DNA of 64,000 nucleotides. It comes from an uncultured Dokdonia sp. (GTDB lineage: Bacteria > Bacteroidota > Bacteroidia > Flavobacteriales > Flavobacteriaceae). Both the position numbers and the translations under genes were made by a program. Below the pieces are notes generated by a model. That model saw only the letters and a program-made list of their open reading frames with translations, ran no database searches and was not told the DNA's origin. The stretch is taken from contig CANNDF010000002.1 of the NCBI GenBank assembly GCA_947503305.1, positions 1 through 64,000 on the forward strand, in the 5' to 3' direction. Below are positions 61,476 through 64,000 of this stretch, in pieces. How positions within the stretch are numbered: position 1 is the first letter of the stretch; every line of letters begins with the position of its first letter.

Positions 61476-62480
61476 CTAGATCTTATTATAGTAGTCAGAA
61501 ACTATAACTTCAGGTTTGCCATCTTGATGTTTCATCATAGTAAAACCATCATGAATAGCATAACTTCCTGTTTCACCAGCTTTATTTATAGCAATATAGG
61601 CTACTTGAAAATTTTTATATCGATCTCCTTTTTTTATAATACGATGTATGGCTTCTTCGCAAGCCTCTTGAGGGTTCATACCATTACGCATTAATTCTAC
61701 AACCAGAAAACTGCCTACGGTTTTTAATACTTCTTCTCCCATTCCAGTAGCTACAGCAGCGCCTACTTCATTATCTACAAATAAACCAGAACCTATAATA
61801 GGGGAGTCACCTACACGTCCTTTCATTTTATAACCTAAACCTGAAGTAGTACAGACTCCAGCAATATCACCTTTATCGTCAATAGCAAGCATTCCGATAG
61901 TATCATGATTTTCGATATTAATTTCAGGTTTATAATCACTAGTTTTAAGCCACTCTTTCCATGCCTTTTCAGAAGCAGGAGTAAGTAATTTTTCTTTTTT
62001 AAACCCTTGTGAATAGGCAAATTCTTCGGCACCTTTACTTGCCATAATTACATGAGGTGTTTCCTCCATAACTTTTCGAGCAAGGGCAGCAACATGTACA
62101 ATGTTTTCAACAGCAAGCACAGCCCCATAATCTCCATCTGGAGACATCACGCAAGCGTCAAGAGTTACATTACCTTCACGATCGGGTGTAGCCCCTATAC
62201 CTACTGTAGTATTTTCTTCATTTGCTTCTTCTACAGCGACTCCAGAAATAATAGCATCTAGTGCAGAATTCCCCTGTTCAAGTAATTTTCCTGATGCATT
62301 ATTTGCCGAAGAGGTATTCCAAGTGCTTATAGATATAGGAGATGGTTTTATGAGTGGTTGCGTTTTCGCGAAAGCATCATTAGAGCCTTCCTTACCTCCT
62401 TCACAACCTAACGCTACCGTTCCAGCGACAATACCAGTTCCCGTAAGTACTGTGTTCTGTATAAATTTTCTTCTATTCAT
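61476..62480 (-). CDS. exported N4-(beta-N-acetylglucosaminyl)-L-asparaginase-type Ntn hydrolase
   Basis: The 334-residue protein begins with a Tat-type signal (MNRRKFIQNTVLTGTGIVAG), perhaps lipid-modified at the Cys in VALGCEGG. The hydrolase core resembles glycosylasparaginase: GNSALDAIISGVAVEEANEENTTVG, DACVMSPDGDYGAVLAVENI and the catalytic Thr in ENHDTIGMLAID. VGDSPIIGSGLFVDNEVGAAVATGMGEE follows. It should act in the periplasm on beta-aspartyl-linked substrates such as GlcNAc-Asn. Placement next to cphA suggests possible use of beta-aspartyl dipeptides, which is inference. Confidence 0.88.
   Translation of the reverse strand: MNRRKFIQNTVLTGTGIVAGTVALGCEGGKEGSNDAFAKTQPLIKPSPISISTWNTSSANNASGKLLEQGNSALDAIISGVAVEEANEENTTVGIGATPDREGNVTLDACVMSPDGDYGAVLAVENIVHVAALARKVMEETPHVIMASKGAEEFAYSQGFKKEKLLTPASEKAWKEWLKTSDYKPEINIENHDTIGMLAIDDKGDIAGVCTTSGLGYKMKGRVGDSPIIGSGLFVDNEVGAAVATGMGEEVLKTVGSFLVVELMRNGMNPQEACEEAIHRIIKKGDRYKNFQVAYIAINKAGETGSYAIHDGFTMMKHQDGKPEVIVSDYYNKI
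62362..62375. repeat. near copy of the palindrome (1 mismatch)
   Basis: gttttcgcgaaagc inside the Tat hydrolase gene, read as AFAKT in the linker just after the signal sequence, in the same frame as the AFAKA copies. Confidence 0.6.
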
Positions 62481-62576
62481 GAAGCTATAGTTTTTTAAAA
62501 CCCTTCATCGAAGATACAGAAAAGATTTCTCCCTTTATGGGGAGTTATTTTAAATTAGTTTGTATGAAATTACTTA

Positions 62577-62584
62577 TAAATTTG
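62577..62584 (+). promoter_or_regulatory. putative -7 promoter box for cutC
   Basis: TAAATTTG (TAnnTTTG) lies 15 bases before the chosen ATG (62599). Confidence 0.5.
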
Positions 62585-62598
62585 TGTACTTTAGAGAT

Positions 62599-63321
62599 AT
62601 GATATTAGAGATATGTGCAAATTCGTATCAATCTGCTATTGTTGCTCAAAATGCAGGAGCACAACGCATAGAATTATGCAGTGAGCTGGCCTTGGGGGGG
62701 ATTACCCCAAGTCATGGTCTTATAGAAAAAGTAGTTTCTGAAGTAGATATTCCAGTGTATGTCTTGATTCGACCCCGAAGTGGAGATTTTACATATTATG
62801 ATGATGAGTTTGATGTGATGCTTCGTGATATTGCTTTTTGTAGAAATATGAAGGTTGCGGGTATTGTTTCTGGAGTATTGCATTCTGATCTTACGATTGA
62901 TGTAGAACGCACTCAACTGTTAGTTGATGCATCTGGAGGGATGACATTTACTTTTCATCGTGCTTTTGACTGGACTCCCAATGCTATGGATTCCCTTAGT
63001 CAATTACAAAAAATAGGTGTGGATAGGATTTTAACATCTGGACAATCGCAAACCGCTCAAGCGGGTCTTTTTTTATTAAAGGCGTTATTGAAAAAAGCAA
63101 AAAATAAACCTATTATTCTCCCAGGTGGAGGAATAAGACCTATAAATATTGGGCAATTTATTGAGGCTGGTTTTAAAGAAATACATGCTTCTGCGAGTAA
63201 TACAATTTCTAGTCTTGAAGGTACCTTTCCTATGCATAATCTACAAGCAATACAACAAAATTTGCAAACTTATTCTGACTCAGAAAAAATTAAACAATTG
63301 TTAGACGCCATGTATAGCTAG
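62599..63321 (+). CDS. cutC: CutC family protein
   Basis: I start at the ATG giving [20 protein letters not shown] (240 residues), where CutC proteins normally begin; the track start is a TTG further up. The TIM-barrel family motifs are [56 protein letters not shown] and [10 protein letters not shown]. CutC was named for copper homeostasis in E. coli, but its direct role in copper binding is disputed. No copper genes are nearby. Its stop overlaps the lepA stop on the opposite strand. Confidence 0.92.
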   Translation: MILEICANSYQSAIVAQNAGAQRIELCSELALGGITPSHGLIEKVVSEVDIPVYVLIRPRSGDFTYYDDEFDVMLRDIAFCRNMKVAGIVSGVLHSDLTIDVERTQLLVDASGGMTFTFHRAFDWTPNAMDSLSQLQKIGVDRILTSGQSQTAQAGLFLLKALLKKAKNKPIILPGGGIRPINIGQFIEAGFKEIHASASNTISSLEGTFPMHNLQAIQQNLQTYSDSEKIKQLLDAMYS

Positions 63322-64000
63322 TCATTTAATTTAAGAACTGCCATAAATGCCTCTTGAGGGATTTCTACATTACCTACTGCCCGCATACGTTTCTTTCCTT
63401 TTTTCTGTTTTTCTAGAAGTTTTCGCTTTCGCGAAATATCTCCCCCATAACATTTTGCGGTAACATCTTTACGAAGTGCTTTTACAGTCTCTCTAGAAAT
63501 GATTTTTGCACCAATAGCAGCTTGTATAGGAATGTCAAATTGTTGTCTTGGAATCAATTGCCTTAATTTTTCACACATCTTCTTGCCAATGTCATAGGCA
63601 TTATCTTGATGTAATAATGCCGAAAGAGCATCAACCGGTTGACTATTGAGTAATACATCTACTTTGACAAGCTTAGAAGCTCTCATCCCAATAGGTGAAT
63701 AATCAAAAGAGGCATATCCTTTTGATACTGTTTTTAATCTATCATAAAAATCAAAAACAATTTCGGCTAGAGGCATATCAAATGTTAATTCAACACGCTG
63801 AGGTGTCAAATACGTTTGATTTGTAATTTGCCCACGTTTTTCAATACAGAGGGACATTACAGGTCCTACAAAATCTGCTTTTGTAATGATAGATGCCTTG
63901 ATATAAGGTTCTTCTACACGATTTAGTTTTGAGGGATCGGGAAGATCTGATGGGTTGTTGACCAGAATGGTATCATCTGGATTTTTATGAATATAAGCAT
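63318..64000 (-). CDS. lepA: elongation factor 4 (LepA), C-terminal part (5' end outside window)
   Basis: The reading frame continues through the track's ATG at 63857 to the window edge ([16 protein letters not shown], then [20 protein letters not shown]), so about 227 C-terminal residues of LepA are present. Domain V shows [18 protein letters not shown] and [20 protein letters not shown]. The LepA-specific C-terminal domain shows [42 protein letters not shown] and the basic [24 protein letters not shown]. It is a ribosomal back-translocase GTPase; the GTPase domain is outside the window. Confidence 0.95.
   Translation of the reverse strand, partial: AYIHKNPDDTILVNNPSDLPDPSKLNRVEEPYIKASIITKADFVGPVMSLCIEKRGQITNQTYLTPQRVELTFDMPLAEIVFDFYDRLKTVSKGYASFDYSPIGMRASKLVKVDVLLNSQPVDALSALLHQDNAYDIGKKMCEKLRQLIPRQQFDIPIQAAIGAKIISRETVKALRKDVTAKCYGGDISRKRKLLEKQKKGKKRMRAVGNVEIPQEAFMAVLKLND
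63425..63438. repeat. degenerate copy of the palindrome (2 mismatches) in lepA
   Basis: gctttcgcgaaata, read as ISRKRK in the highly conserved [14 protein letters not shown] motif of LepA. The match is therefore probably imposed by protein conservation rather than by the repeat. Confidence 0.3.

Noticed and set aside
63425-63438. gctttcgcgaaata in lepA as a true copy
   Set aside because: Two mismatches, and the residues belong to the conserved ISRKRKLL motif of LepA, so the resemblance is explained by the protein.
1-64000. CRISPR arrays, insertion sequences, prophage genes, rRNA
   Set aside because: I looked for regularly spaced direct repeats, transposase or integrase motifs and rRNA-like blocks and saw none; the dispersed palindrome has irregular spacing and no spacer structure.

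Overview
The window is a contiguous stretch of a low-GC (roughly one third G+C by eye) chromosome from a marine-type member of the family Flavobacteriaceae (Bacteroidota). Signs of this are a type IX secretion system (T9SS) type B sorting domain, PorP/SprF- and PorE-like proteins, DUF5686 and DUF5916 outer-membrane proteins, paired ExbD genes, scarce Shine-Dalgarno sequences, and promoter -7 boxes of the Bacteroidota form TAnnTTTG. A Dokdonia-like genus is my guess only. There is no prophage, insertion sequence, CRISPR array or rRNA operon; it is mostly core chromosome.

Layout. 1-4.2 kb: end of a T9SS adhesin with thrombospondin type 3 repeats, a PorP/SprF protein and an OmpA/PD40 protein. 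4.3-9.4 kb: secreted amidohydrolase, DegT aminotransferase, Kdo transferase, a membrane protein with MepA-like metallopeptidase motifs, and a DUF4199 protein. 9.6-16.4 kb: TetR-TolC-adaptor-permease efflux operon with a candidate operator. 16.5-22.2 kb: polyprenyl synthetase, a beta-barrel protein and 2-oxoglutarate dehydrogenase E1/E2. 22.3-26.0 kb: retropepsin-like protease, TatD, acyltransferase, L-asparaginase I. 26.0-30.3 kb: decayed T9SS cargo gene, tRNA-Ser(GGA), ExbB/ExbD energiser operon and a PorT-like barrel. 30.3-36.8 kb: PAP2-like protein, rpoN, a two-component pair, two unknown envelope proteins and asnS. 37-41.6 kb: MMPL-type exporter and DUF5686 protein. 41.7-47 kb: translation block rplM-rpsI-rpsB-tsf with pyrH-frr. 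47.2-52.6 kb: DUF5916 protein, a lipoprotein, TerC, an aspartoacylase-like protein. 52.7-55.5 kb: polA. 55.7-62.5 kb: a cyanophycin-type storage-polymer neighbourhood (isoaspartyl peptidase, TfoX-like protein, SRPBCC protein, cyanophycinase, cyanophycin synthetase, exported glycosylasparaginase-type hydrolase). 62.6-64 kb: cutC and the 3' part of lepA.

The strongest unexplained signal is a perfect palindrome, GCTTTCGCGAAAGC. I count 12 exact copies plus several near copies across the window, inside genes (read as AFAKA or LSRK) and between genes, where far fewer than one is expected by chance. Other items worth a look are the cyanophycin cluster, RNA hairpins in the ribosomal-protein operon, near-leaderless promoters, the decayed T9SS cargo gene and the MepA-like protein coupled to waaA.

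Several ORF-track starts are TTG codons upstream of a better ATG. I corrected those starts where family length, alignment or promoter position supports it.
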